From: Halomonas nitroreducens
Lineage (GTDB): Bacteria > Pseudomonadota > Gammaproteobacteria > Pseudomonadales > Halomonadaceae
Reading direction: 5' to 3'
DNA: 64,000 nt
Assembly: GCF_003966155.1 (NCBI RefSeq)
Contig: NZ_RXNS01000012.1
Coordinates: 62,001 to 126,000 of the forward strand
The notes under the pieces are model-generated. The model searched no databases. It was not told the origin of the DNA and worked only from the letters and a program-made list of their open reading frames with translations. This document shows, in pieces, positions 6,549 through 12,968 of the stretch. The number at the start of each line of letters is the position of its first letter. Position 1 is the first letter of the stretch. A program made the translations under genes and the position numbers.

Positions 6549-6812
6549 TCAAGCGGTCGTTGCCATCCCTGGCTGGGGCGTAATCTTTGGGACAGAGCGA
6601 GGGCCGGCATTGGCCAGCAACCACTCAGCGGTGAAGGCTCCACTGCTCGCCTCAGCCATGGCCTTGGCGTAACGGGTCTCGCCGGTGAACTCGGTGCGAG
6701 GGAGAGCATCGCGATGGATCCACTTGTAAACGCCGCGCGGCGTGATGTTGCAGACCCGGGCGCACTCCGTGACGCCGCCCACCTTATCGATCGCAAACCT
6801 CAGTGCGCTCAT
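6549..6812 (-). CDS. Cro/YdaS-type repressor
   Basis: The 87-residue product begins MSALRFAIDKVGGVTECARV and continues NITPRGVYKWIHRDALPRTE, the helix-turn-helix pattern of YdaS/Cro-like regulators that work against a CI repressor. It is the first gene of the leftward operon and diverges from cI across 72 bases that contain a perfect operator. GGAGG lies upstream of ATG 6812; a longer frame through the operator is not supported. It should switch the prophage toward lytic growth. Confidence 0.8.
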   Translation of the reverse strand: MSALRFAIDKVGGVTECARVCNITPRGVYKWIHRDALPRTEFTGETRYAKAMAEASSGAFTAEWLLANAGPRSVPKITPQPGMATTA

Positions 6813-6831
6813 GAACTGCCGACCTCCACTT

Positions 6832-6848
6832 ATGTACTTACGGTACAT
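6832..6848. promoter_or_regulatory. 17-bp operator at the cro/cI boundary
   Basis: ATGTAC-TTACG-GTACAT is a perfect inverted repeat that extends to eight paired bases per arm (6830-6850). It touches the -10 box of the leftward promoter. The same ATGTAC-N5-GTACAT pattern recurs twice at 9797-9838, so it is the likely CI/Cro operator. Confidence 0.75.
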
Positions 6849-6876
6849 AATAGGCCGGGACTGAAAGTACACGCAA
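6847..6876 (-). promoter_or_regulatory. Leftward early promoter for cro operon
   Basis: On the minus strand, TTGCGT (6876-6871) is followed after 18 bases by TATTAT (6852-6847), close to the sigma-70 consensus. The operator at 6832-6848 overlaps the -10 box and start region, so a bound repressor would block it. Confidence 0.55.
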
Positions 6877-6884
6877 CCACTGCC

Positions 6885-7625
6885 ATGATTGAACGCATGG
6901 TTCACACTCCGAATTCTGAAGCGCCATTCAGCGCACGCTTAAGGGCAGCACTTGACCGCGCCGGGTTATCCGGCCGCGGGGAAGGGGCTCGCCTTGCGAA
7001 ATTGGCCCAAGTGACGCCGAAGGCAGCGAGCAAGTGGCTCAACGACGAAGCCCGCCCAGGGCATGACAAGCTGGTGGCTATCTCCAAGGCTCTGCGGGTC
7101 AGGGAGGAGTGGCTGGCCTATGGGCGCGGCCCCATGACCTTCTCCGAACTAGCCGGCGAGAAAGCAGCTGACGAGGGCGCCGGCTCAACGCCATCAGGTG
7201 AGAGCAACGTGGCACCAGCACCACAGCTCCAGGGCATGTGCCCTGAGATCTCCTGGGTACAGGCCGGCCAGTGGGCCGAAGTCTGCCACGTCGAGCTCGA
7301 TCCCGAGTCGGTCAACTGGTACCCGCGCCCGCCCAGCGCCAGCGAGCAGACCTTCGTGCTGCGGGTGGTCGGCGAGTCGATGATCCCCGAATACAGCCCG
7401 GGCACCCTGATCTATGTGGACCCGGAGAAGAGCGCCGAGACCGGCAAGGACGTCATCGCGGTGATGACCGACACCGGCGAGGCCACCTTCAAGCGCTTCA
7501 TCGAGGAGCCGGGCGCTGGCAAGATGCTCAAGGCCCTCAACCCCGCCTGGAAGGACCCCTACTTGCCCATCAACGGTAACTGCCGGGTCATCGGCGTGGT
7601 GGTGGCGGACATGCGGATGCGCTGA
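6885..7625 (+). CDS. CI-type repressor, HTH plus S24/LexA autocleavage domain
   Basis: This 246-residue repressor maintains lysogeny. The N-terminal domain (about 15-80) has the helix-turn-helix ARLAKLAQVTPKAASKWLND. The C-terminal domain is of the S24 peptidase type: Ser165 in GESM and Lys203 in TFKRF form the dyad, and an Ala127-Gly128 bond in WVQAGQW is the likely RecA-stimulated cleavage site. ATG 6885 and ATG 6897 are both possible; neither has a good Shine-Dalgarno, so a near-leaderless message is likely, as for lambda cI. It diverges from cro across an operator. Confidence 0.9.
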   Translation: MIERMVHTPNSEAPFSARLRAALDRAGLSGRGEGARLAKLAQVTPKAASKWLNDEARPGHDKLVAISKALRVREEWLAYGRGPMTFSELAGEKAADEGAGSTPSGESNVAPAPQLQGMCPEISWVQAGQWAEVCHVELDPESVNWYPRPPSASEQTFVLRVVGESMIPEYSPGTLIYVDPEKSAETGKDVIAVMTDTGEATFKRFIEEPGAGKMLKALNPAWKDPYLPINGNCRVIGVVVADMRMR

Positions 7626-7689
7626 GTCTTGCCTACCCTCATGGATGCCCTTCCCAGGACTGAGATATAGTCAGGAGCCAGCCTCCTCA

Positions 7690-7704
7690 CTGGCAACTTG
7701 CCAG
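7690..7704. promoter_or_regulatory. 15-bp palindrome upstream of the ATPase-STAS pair
   Basis: CTGGCAACTTGCCAG is a perfect 7-1-7 palindrome 37 bases before the start at 7742. It differs from the CI operator. It may bind a separate regulator of the downstream pair, or form a small RNA hairpin. Confidence 0.4.
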
Positions 7705-7741
7705 CTAATAACCAACACGACATATGAGCAGGGATGCCCCC

Positions 7742-8710
7742 ATGGCAGAAAAATGCCTAAAGCATGCGATCAGAACGCAATCAAGGATCGTAGGTGAGCC
7801 CGGCGCTGAGCTAAGAGTCCCTCAAGGGTTTCTCACCCCAGGCTTTGTCACCGTGGCCACCAGCCTGGGCCACACGAACGGGGTCAGCGGGATCCAGTAC
7901 GACGATCCAGGCAGTCATCAGGGATTGTTCTCAGCCTTGCAGGTGCCTTACATGCTGTTTGGCGATGATGACTTCCCCTTGGCTCGCATAAACCGGGGTC
8001 TACGGTATAGCCCCATGATGATGCTGGTAGACGCTGACGACGTTGACCGCGCCACTACAGAGACCTCTACATGTATTCGTGGGCACGCTGGTGACTTACC
8101 TGGCGTGGCCAAGCTATGCAGCGTCATTGGCGAACTTCACGACAACGTCCGAGCACACGCCGGAGGCGCTGGATTCTCGATGGCGCTGCTCTGGAATTAT
8201 CGAGGACAATACGACGCCATCGAGTTCTCGGTGGTAGATGCAGGCAAGGGGTTTCTTGGAGAGTGCCAGCGGCGCGGCATTCCTGAAGCGACCGATCATG
8301 CTAGCGCTATCGACTGGTGCCTGAGAAAAGAGCATTCTACGAAAGACGTAGATCATGATGAATTTGCCCAGCAGCAACCCGAGGATGCGATGGGCACCCC
8401 CTTTGGCGACCTGACCGAGACACGTCACTGGCATGACGGCAACCACCACCAAGGCTTGGGCCTAGACCAGCTCATGAAGCTAGTGCGCCAATACGATGGA
8501 GACCTATGGATCGCCAGCGGGGATGCCTTGCTGACCTCCAGCGCGACCACCCGACAGGACGCAGAATTCGGCAGCTTTGCTGCAGTGCCGCACTGGCAAG
8601 GTGTGGCAATCGCATGTAGATTAAGGATCAGCGAGCTTGGTAAACACATTGAAGAAGAGCCCCTCGATGAGGACGTGCAGTCCATTCTGGACGATCTCAT
8701 CTCCGAGTGA
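7742..8710 (+). CDS. GHKL-fold ATPase of unknown function (rexA position)
   Basis: The 322-residue protein carries the ATP-binding elements of the GHKL superfamily: an N-box-like ELHDNVRAHA (131-140, Asn135), a G1-like DAGKGF (166-171) and a G2-like HHQGLGLDQL (235-244). It has no phosphoacceptor histidine domain or membrane segment. The first 110 residues form an unassigned region, with a run PMMMLVDADD that suggests a buried strand. The start at 7742 is preferred over 7724 because AGGGA lies eight bases upstream. It is downstream of cI in the same direction, the place of rexA/rexB in lambda, so it may be expressed in the lysogen. With the STAS-like partner it resembles an anti-sigma kinase and antagonist pair; a role in exclusion of other phages is inferred, not shown. 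Confidence 0.75.
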   Translation: MAEKCLKHAIRTQSRIVGEPGAELRVPQGFLTPGFVTVATSLGHTNGVSGIQYDDPGSHQGLFSALQVPYMLFGDDDFPLARINRGLRYSPMMMLVDADDVDRATTETSTCIRGHAGDLPGVAKLCSVIGELHDNVRAHAGGAGFSMALLWNYRGQYDAIEFSVVDAGKGFLGECQRRGIPEATDHASAIDWCLRKEHSTKDVDHDEFAQQQPEDAMGTPFGDLTETRHWHDGNHHQGLGLDQLMKLVRQYDGDLWIASGDALLTSSATTRQDAEFGSFAAVPHWQGVAIACRLRISELGKHIEEEPLDEDVQSILDDLISE

Positions 8711-8745
8711 GCTCTCACCATGCCGCGCCACTGAGGGAGCAGACC

Positions 8746-9033
8746 ATGACTAAGACATTGAAATATAAGGGCTCCTTAGCAAATCGGAACACGGCAGCGC
8801 AGGAACGCCACCAGATCGAGGAGCTTGCCTACAAAGGCGAGCAGGTGGTGCTGGACTACAGTGAGGTATCGTCTCTGTCCGGTTCGTATGCTGATGAGCT
8901 GTTTGGCGTCTTCACGCAACGCCACGGGGCCCAAGCGCTGAAATCCACCCTAAAGGTGAAAGGTGCCAGCCAAGCCGTGGCTCACGCTATTGGCCAAGCC
9001 ATCCAGCAAAGGATGAAGGCTCACGCTGCCTAA
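8746..9033 (+). CDS. STAS-like (DUF4325) protein
   Basis: The 95-residue protein has the DUF4325 core: GEQVVLDYSEVSSLSGSYADELFG (about 31-54), a hydrophobic strand followed by the Ser-rich turn and ADELFG helix. STAS domains act as antagonists in partner-switching systems by binding a GHKL-type kinase. The upstream gene encodes just such an ATPase, 35 bases away. GAGGGAG precedes the ATG. The pair probably forms one operon that ends at the hairpin at 9051. Confidence 0.8.
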   Translation: MTKTLKYKGSLANRNTAAQERHQIEELAYKGEQVVLDYSEVSSLSGSYADELFGVFTQRHGAQALKSTLKVKGASQAVAHAIGQAIQQRMKAHAA

Positions 9034-9050
9034 GCTGGCTCCCTAGCACC

Positions 9051-9079
9051 AAAAAGCCCGCAATGATGCGGGCTTTTTG
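9051..9079. terminator. Bidirectional rho-independent terminator
   Basis: AAAAAGCCCGCA and TGCGGGCTTTTTG form a 12-pair hairpin around the loop ATGA. T-runs follow on both strands. It ends the ATPase-STAS operon from the left and the lipoprotein gene from the right. Confidence 0.9.
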
Positions 9080-9103
9080 CGTTTCAGGACGTTGGTAACG
9101 CTG

Positions 9104-9622
9104 TCACAGCTGCCCCAGCAGCTTCATGTCGCTGCGCAGCTCCTGCGGCACGTCCTGGACTAGGACGATGTTCAGGGCCTGGCTGCCGTCCTCAGCGGTG
9201 GCCACGCTCTCGCCCATGCTGGCGTTGATCTCGTCCGGGCTGAGGGAATACATGGAGCCGGTCAGCGGATCCACGATCAGCCAGCCGACGAAGCCGCCGA
9301 ATACCAGGTTGCCCGCCACGTACCAGCCATTCGGAGAGCTGGAGATCGCCACGGTGCGGTCCTCGAAGCCGTCCTTGCTGATGTTGACGGTGTAGCTCTT
9401 TCCGCCGAAGTATGAGCCGTCGGCCTTGCGCAGGGTCACGGTGGTCGGGGTCTTGCCCTCGAACACGTCCATGCTCCGCTCATCGGTGATCACCACGTCC
9501 GCCTGGGACGGGGTGCTGTTGATGGTGATCGCCTGTTCCTTGTCGCCCACGATGCTGGCGCAGCCGCTGAGCGTCATCACGCTGGCCACGCCGATCGCGG
9601 CAACCATTCCCTTGAGTTTCAT
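9104..9622 (-). CDS. Prophage-encoded lipoprotein with PEGA-like region
   Basis: The 172-residue precursor has a signal sequence and a lipobox (TLSGC, cysteine at 21). The segment ITINSTPSQADVVITDERSM to GKSYTVNISKDGFEDRTVAI resembles a PEGA domain, a beta-rich surface fold. A Gly-rich hydrophobic stretch follows (VAGNLVFGGFVGWLIVDP). It is transcribed alone, from the opposite strand to cI, and ends at the shared terminator. This is typical of lysogenic-conversion genes that alter the cell surface. AAGGGGA precedes the ATG. Confidence 0.75.
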   Translation of the reverse strand: MKLKGMVAAIGVASVMTLSGCASIVGDKEQAITINSTPSQADVVITDERSMDVFEGKTPTTVTLRKADGSYFGGKSYTVNISKDGFEDRTVAISSSPNGWYVAGNLVFGGFVGWLIVDPLTGSMYSLSPDEINASMGESVATAEDGSQALNIVLVQDVPQELRSDMKLLGQL

Positions 9623-9759
9623 AAGTCCCCTTGCGTAAGTCGATGTTCTGTTGGCGCCCCTCGACGGGGCCAGAAGATGCTACCCGGGCACCCCTACTCC
9701 CACAATGCCCTGAGCCTTCTACATACCGCTGACCCGTGCTCTTCCTGACCTCCGACAGC

Positions 9760-9780
9760 CCGCCCTCGAGGCGGTTTTTT
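9760..9780 (+). terminator. Rho-independent terminator without an upstream gene
   Basis: CCGCC-CTCGA-GGCGG is followed by six T's on the plus strand. No plus-strand gene lies between the previous terminator and this one. It may end a small RNA from about 9640-9760, or stop read-through before the operator region. Confidence 0.65.
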
Positions 9781-9796
9781 GTGCCCAAGCCCTGAA

Positions 9797-9838
9797 ATGT
9801 ACTTTTGGTACTTGACCATTGCTGTACCAATGGTACAT
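9797..9838. promoter_or_regulatory. Two CI/Cro operators upstream of the rightward operon
   Basis: ATGTAC-TTTTG-GTACTT (9797-9813) and CTGTAC-CAATG-GTACAT (9822-9838) each match the perfect operator at 6832-6848 with one change. Their centres are 25 bases apart, close to lambda operator spacing. The second covers the promoter's spacer and most of its -10 box. Confidence 0.75.
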
Positions 9839-9839
9839 A
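9812..9839 (+). promoter_or_regulatory. Rightward early promoter
   Basis: TTGACC (9812-9817) is followed after 16 bases by TACATA (9834-9839). The two operator copies flank and overlap it, so CI should repress it in the lysogen. It would drive the genes from 9879 to the integrase. Confidence 0.55.
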
Positions 9840-9878
9840 TTTGGTTCACAAGTTCAGCGCATGGATGGGGGACATCAC

Positions 9879-10277
9879 ATGGATCACGCACCGCAGCACA
9901 TCGAGTTCGCCGGCTTCCGATGCTGCATCGGCAAGCGCGGCTCGGACTGGCCCACCGCCAAGCAAGCCCAGGTGCTCGCCGGGCTTGCCGCGGGCATGAC
10001 GCAGAAGGAGATCGCCCGGGAGCGCGGCATCAGCCCGTCCACCGTGAAGAGCACTGCCGAGGCCATCTACTACCGCCTGCGCGCCACCCGAGCCGCCGAC
10101 GCCATCGTGAAGGGCATGCGCCGCGGCTGGATCGCCCCGCTCGTGCTGGCGCTGCTCGTCTCCGGCCTGAACCCCCACGCCGAGGCCATGCGCCACCGTC
10201 CGCCCCAGCGCACGCGCCAGCAAGTGTCAGCCACCGCGCGGCTCACTCGCCGCGACACCGGGAGCCTTTACGCATGA
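9879..10277 (+). CDS. LuxR-type HTH protein with C-terminal membrane segment
   Basis: The 132-residue product has a LuxR/GerE-type helix-turn-helix (about 27-75): PTAKQAQVLAGLAAGMTQKE, then IARERGISPSTVKSTAEAIY. A hydrophobic stretch (WIAPLVLALLVSGLNP) may be a membrane segment. It is the first gene after the repressed rightward promoter, a place for an early regulator. ATG 9879 is preferred because GGGGGA lies seven bases upstream. Confidence 0.75.
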   Translation: MDHAPQHIEFAGFRCCIGKRGSDWPTAKQAQVLAGLAAGMTQKEIARERGISPSTVKSTAEAIYYRLRATRAADAIVKGMRRGWIAPLVLALLVSGLNPHAEAMRHRPPQRTRQQVSATARLTRRDTGSLYA

Positions 10278-10609
10278 GCACGCCAAGCATTCCATCCGCC
10301 ACTCGTTTCCTGATGGCCCGCATCCAGGACCTGGTGCTCGACCTCAACCTCGCCGGCCGGCACCAGGCATGGCTCTACATCCACGGCGGCGACCGCCTGA
10401 GCTATCGCCTCGTCACCATGCCCCGGGGCTGCACGCACACCGATCCGGAGGCCGTGGGGATGGACGCTTGGCTGAGCCGCCTGTGGGACCAGGACTACAT
10501 GCAGCGCATGGGATGGTCCTGGCAGATCGCGCAGCAGACGGTCCACGCCGACCTGCTCAACATGGCCGAGCGCTTGGAGCGCCTGATCGAGGAGGGCAAG
10601 CCCTCATGA
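10274..10609 (+). CDS. Prophage hypothetical protein (111 aa)
   Basis: It begins MSTPSIPSATRFLMARIQDL and contains several Trp and Tyr residues with the segment AWLYIHGGDRLSYRLVTMPR. No family is recognised. The ATG overlaps the stop of the HTH gene (ATGA), and its stop overlaps the next start in the same way, so it is part of a coupled early operon. Confidence 0.7.
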   Translation: MSTPSIPSATRFLMARIQDLVLDLNLAGRHQAWLYIHGGDRLSYRLVTMPRGCTHTDPEAVGMDAWLSRLWDQDYMQRMGWSWQIAQQTVHADLLNMAERLERLIEEGKPS

Positions 10610-10926
10610 ACCAGCACCAGGACGCCACCCAGTTCCCCTACCACGTGCACGACATCGCCGTCGCCTGGCGCGAGCACGCCCAGCGCCACGGCATCACCGA
10701 CCCCGAGACGCAGCTGCTGGCGCAGGAGGCTGTCCAGGGCTCGCCCCGGGCCGGCTACCGCCCCGCCTTCTTCGTGCCCAGCACCGGCGAGCTGGTGACC
10801 ATCGTCGCCCAGGAGCCGCACCGCTACGAGCAAGAGGCCATCGACTGGCTGCGCTGGATGCTCGAGCAGCTCCACCACAACGGGAACATCACCCTCTACC
10901 GCCGGGAGGACGCCGCATGCGCATGA
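10606..10926 (+). CDS. Prophage hypothetical protein (106 aa)
   Basis: It begins MNQHQDATQFPYHVHDIAVA and is a soluble protein with the stretch YRPAFFVPSTGELVTIVAQE and a helical end (AIDWLRWMLEQLHHNG). It looks like a small alpha/beta protein. It overlaps both neighbours. No family or function can be given. Confidence 0.7.
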   Translation: MNQHQDATQFPYHVHDIAVAWREHAQRHGITDPETQLLAQEAVQGSPRAGYRPAFFVPSTGELVTIVAQEPHRYEQEAIDWLRWMLEQLHHNGNITLYRREDAACA

Positions 10927-11237
10927 CACGCCAACAGCACACCGACCGCGCCACCGGCGGCATCGTCGGTGGGTTCGCCGCCCTGGTCGTCGGCAGCGCC
11001 GCCCTCCTCGCCTTGGGCGCCGTCCAGGGCACCGACGCCGAGATCGCCGCCGAGGGCCACCGCCAGTACTGCAAAGGCGTGGCCACCTGGCAGTGGGAGG
11101 CCCACCAGGGCGTGCAGCCGGAGCACCGTACCGGCCACCCCGACTGGAAGGGTATCGCCGCCGACGAGTGTCCGGGCCTGCGCCCGGCCGCCCCGGCACT
11201 GGACCTGAGCACCGAGCGCCAGCTGGTACAACATTGA
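10917..11237 (+). CDS. Small single-pass membrane protein of the prophage
   Basis: The 106-residue product has one clear hydrophobic segment (about 14-36, GGIVGGFAALVVGSAALLALGA) after a short basic N-terminus. The rest is a charged domain with two cysteines (YCKG and DECPG), which could form a disulfide if it faces the periplasm. GGGAGGA supports ATG 10917. A later ATG at 10923 overlaps the upstream stop. It is the last gene before the reverse-strand module. Confidence 0.65.
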   Translation: MRMTRQQHTDRATGGIVGGFAALVVGSAALLALGAVQGTDAEIAAEGHRQYCKGVATWQWEAHQGVQPEHRTGHPDWKGIAADECPGLRPAAPALDLSTERQLVQH

Positions 11238-11266
11238 GGACGCTACGTATGAAGCAGCATATGGAC

Positions 11267-11767
11267 TCAAAAACTGGAAGCCGAGCCACGCCTCAGAGAA
11301 CTACCACAAGGGTGTCCTCCTATAAATGGCGCCAGCATCCGAGCAGGAGTGGGAAGGGGTTTCATCTGATCAGACTGCCCGCGCATAAGACACGCCTTAT
11401 TAAAGGCGATTGCTTCAATTGCGGACAACGGGCGACTGTCATGCTCTTGGATACGCTCAAGCTCTGCAGCCAGATCACTATCGCTCAAACTACTCATACA
11501 CCCCAGCAGCAGAGCATAGCGCTGCTTCTGAGAGCCAGCGGCCCCAGCCGCTTCACCGAATCGCCAGACGAACTGCACAGCAGCGGTGCTGGCCACGGCA
11601 AAACCAAGCCAGAAGGTATCCGCCATGGAGCCAAAAACTGCCGAACCCAGCAGAATCAGAAGAAAAGTGCAGAACCTGTCAGCACGGGCGTTAAGGGTTT
11701 CTGTCAGCTTTTCAACGTTGAAAGAGACAAAAACTGCGAACTCATCAGCATTGCGTTGCGGGGTCAC
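11267..11767 (-). CDS. Two-TM membrane protein, reverse-strand cargo gene
   Basis: The 166-residue protein starts at GTG 11767 and has two hydrophobic segments (about 32-48 and 51-70) in a hairpin, then a cytoplasmic-type helical part with the pattern EHDSRPLSAIEAIAFNKACL. Small two-TM proteins with a following helical domain are common effectors in phage defence and exclusion systems (for example SLATT-type), but no family can be assigned here. It is transcribed against the rightward early operon, 18 bases after a small acidic gene, and its DNA is clearly less GC-rich than its neighbours. Acquisition as a cassette is likely. Confidence 0.65.
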   Translation of the reverse strand: MTPQRNADEFAVFVSFNVEKLTETLNARADRFCTFLLILLGSAVFGSMADTFWLGFAVASTAAVQFVWRFGEAAGAAGSQKQRYALLLGCMSSLSDSDLAAELERIQEHDSRPLSAIEAIAFNKACLMRGQSDQMKPLPTPARMLAPFIGGHPCGSSLRRGSASSF

Positions 11768-11785
11768 GGAAGCGCCTGTCAGACA

Positions 11786-11986
11786 TTACGATCTCAAGTG
11801 AGTGTGATCTTGGATAACGTCAGTAGCTTCATCCTCCTGCTCATCGCCAGATTTTTCATCATCCTGGTTATTTTCAGTAGGCAGAAAAGGAGCTTCATAA
11901 ATTGGCCGGTGAGTATCCCAATTCATGTCGTCTGTAACCCTACGATATGGATCAAAAATTTTTCTCGGTATCTCTCTATCAGGCAT
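11786..11986 (-). CDS. Small acidic protein, partner of two-TM gene
   Basis: The 66-residue product begins MPDREIPRKIFDPYRRVTDD and ends in a very acidic tail (NNQDDEKSGDEQEDEATD). AGAGGA precedes the ATG at 11986. It is upstream of the two-TM gene and probably in the same transcript. It is soluble and mostly disordered by eye. A role as regulator or antidote of the membrane protein is possible but not supported directly. Confidence 0.6.
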   Translation of the reverse strand: MPDREIPRKIFDPYRRVTDDMNWDTHRPIYEAPFLPTENNQDDEKSGDEQEDEATDVIQDHTHLRS

Positions 11987-12129
11987 GTTCCTCTCCCCCC
12001 TTCCTCTGATCTTACGTTTTATCAAGCTAGCACAGTGAATTTTGGTTTTCCTGCTGTCACGTTGATAGCAGGATCGCTATCTGCACATTGGGCCCCTGCC
12101 CATCTGGGCCCATCGCAAGGCAGTAGCCT

Positions 12130-12633
12130 ATGACCACGAAGCCTACCCACACGCACCGCACCCAGGGAGGCCGCTTCACCTTGGTCGCCCTTCACCACGG
12201 GACCGGGGCCCTGGATGGCCAGCGCCTGGCGCTATACCGCGACCTAGATCGTGAGGTCGAGAGCGTCGCCCTCGAGGGGGAGTGGCGACAGCACTGGCGG
12301 GAGATCGAGAAGGACGACTGCACCCTCTGCATGGGCACCGGCACCGACCAGATCAAGGGCAACAAGCGCCAGCCGTGCGGCGGTTGCTATGGCCTGGGGA
12401 AGGTCCGGCCGGACGGGGAAACGCCGACGGATATGTGGCAGCTCGCCGACATCGCGGGCCGCATCATCCAGCGCCAGCAGACGGCCCTGCAGAGACTGCA
12501 CAGCCTCGAGGCCATGCCCGAGGTCCAGGAGCTGGTGAAGCGCCGCCAGGACGAAGCTGTGGGCCGGCAGGAGCAGCAATGGAGAGGCGGCCGGGGGCAT
12601 GGACCCAACGGCCAGCGGAGAACGGGAGACTGA
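12130..12633 (+). CDS. Prophage protein with DnaJ-like zinc-binding motif
   Basis: The 167-residue protein carries CTLCMGTGTDQ and CGGCYGLGKV, two CxxCxGxG repeats as in the DnaJ zinc domain, in a central region (about 64-95). The N-terminal 50 residues (GGRFTLVALHHGTGALDGQR) form a small beta-rich part. The C-terminal half is a helical, basic region. Single pairs of such motifs occur in many phage proteins of unknown role. It lies two bases before the excisionase gene. Confidence 0.7.
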   Translation: MTTKPTHTHRTQGGRFTLVALHHGTGALDGQRLALYRDLDREVESVALEGEWRQHWREIEKDDCTLCMGTGTDQIKGNKRQPCGGCYGLGKVRPDGETPTDMWQLADIAGRIIQRQQTALQRLHSLEAMPEVQELVKRRQDEAVGRQEQQWRGGRGHGPNGQRRTGD

Positions 12634-12635
12634 CG

Positions 12636-12968
12636 ATGGCACTGCTCACACCGGAGGAGGTGGCCCAGCAGCTCGCCATGAGCCTGAGCTGGGTCTATGC
12701 GAACAAGCACCGCATCGGCTACCACCAGCTCGGTACCGCGATCCGGTTTGAGCCGGCCGACGTCGCGGCATACTCTGAGGGCTGCAAGCGCGGCCCTCAG
12801 ACAGGGGGACGCAACACATGGGAATCACTGTCCGCTACAGGGAGAAGCGCGACCGGTGGGTGGTCACGGAAACGCACCACGGTCAGCGACATCAACGAAC
12901 GTTTGCGGGGGATCGAGACGGGGAACGCCAGGCGCGAGAGTACGCCGCCAAGCGCGAAGCTGAACTGA
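12636..12968 (+). CDS. Excisionase-like HTH protein
   Basis: The first 60 residues form an AlpA/Xis-like winged HTH: MALLTPEEVAQQLAMSLSWV, with IGYHQLGTAIRFEPADVAAY as the wing and second helix. Such proteins direct integrase toward excision. The reading frame continues for 50 residues and overlaps the integrase gene by 151 bases. That tail is Ser/Thr/Arg-rich and may have no fold of its own. The position just before int supports the call. Confidence 0.75.
   Translation: MALLTPEEVAQQLAMSLSWVYANKHRIGYHQLGTAIRFEPADVAAYSEGCKRGPQTGGRNTWESLSATGRSATGGWSRKRTTVSDINERLRGIETGNARRESTPPSAKLN

Noticed and set aside
11249..12133. Long plus-strand frame through the reverse-strand cassette, starting after GAGGACG
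   Set aside because: Its sequence is the complement of two well-formed minus-strand genes and is low in coding character. Only the first 20-30 codons might be a remnant of an interrupted phage gene.
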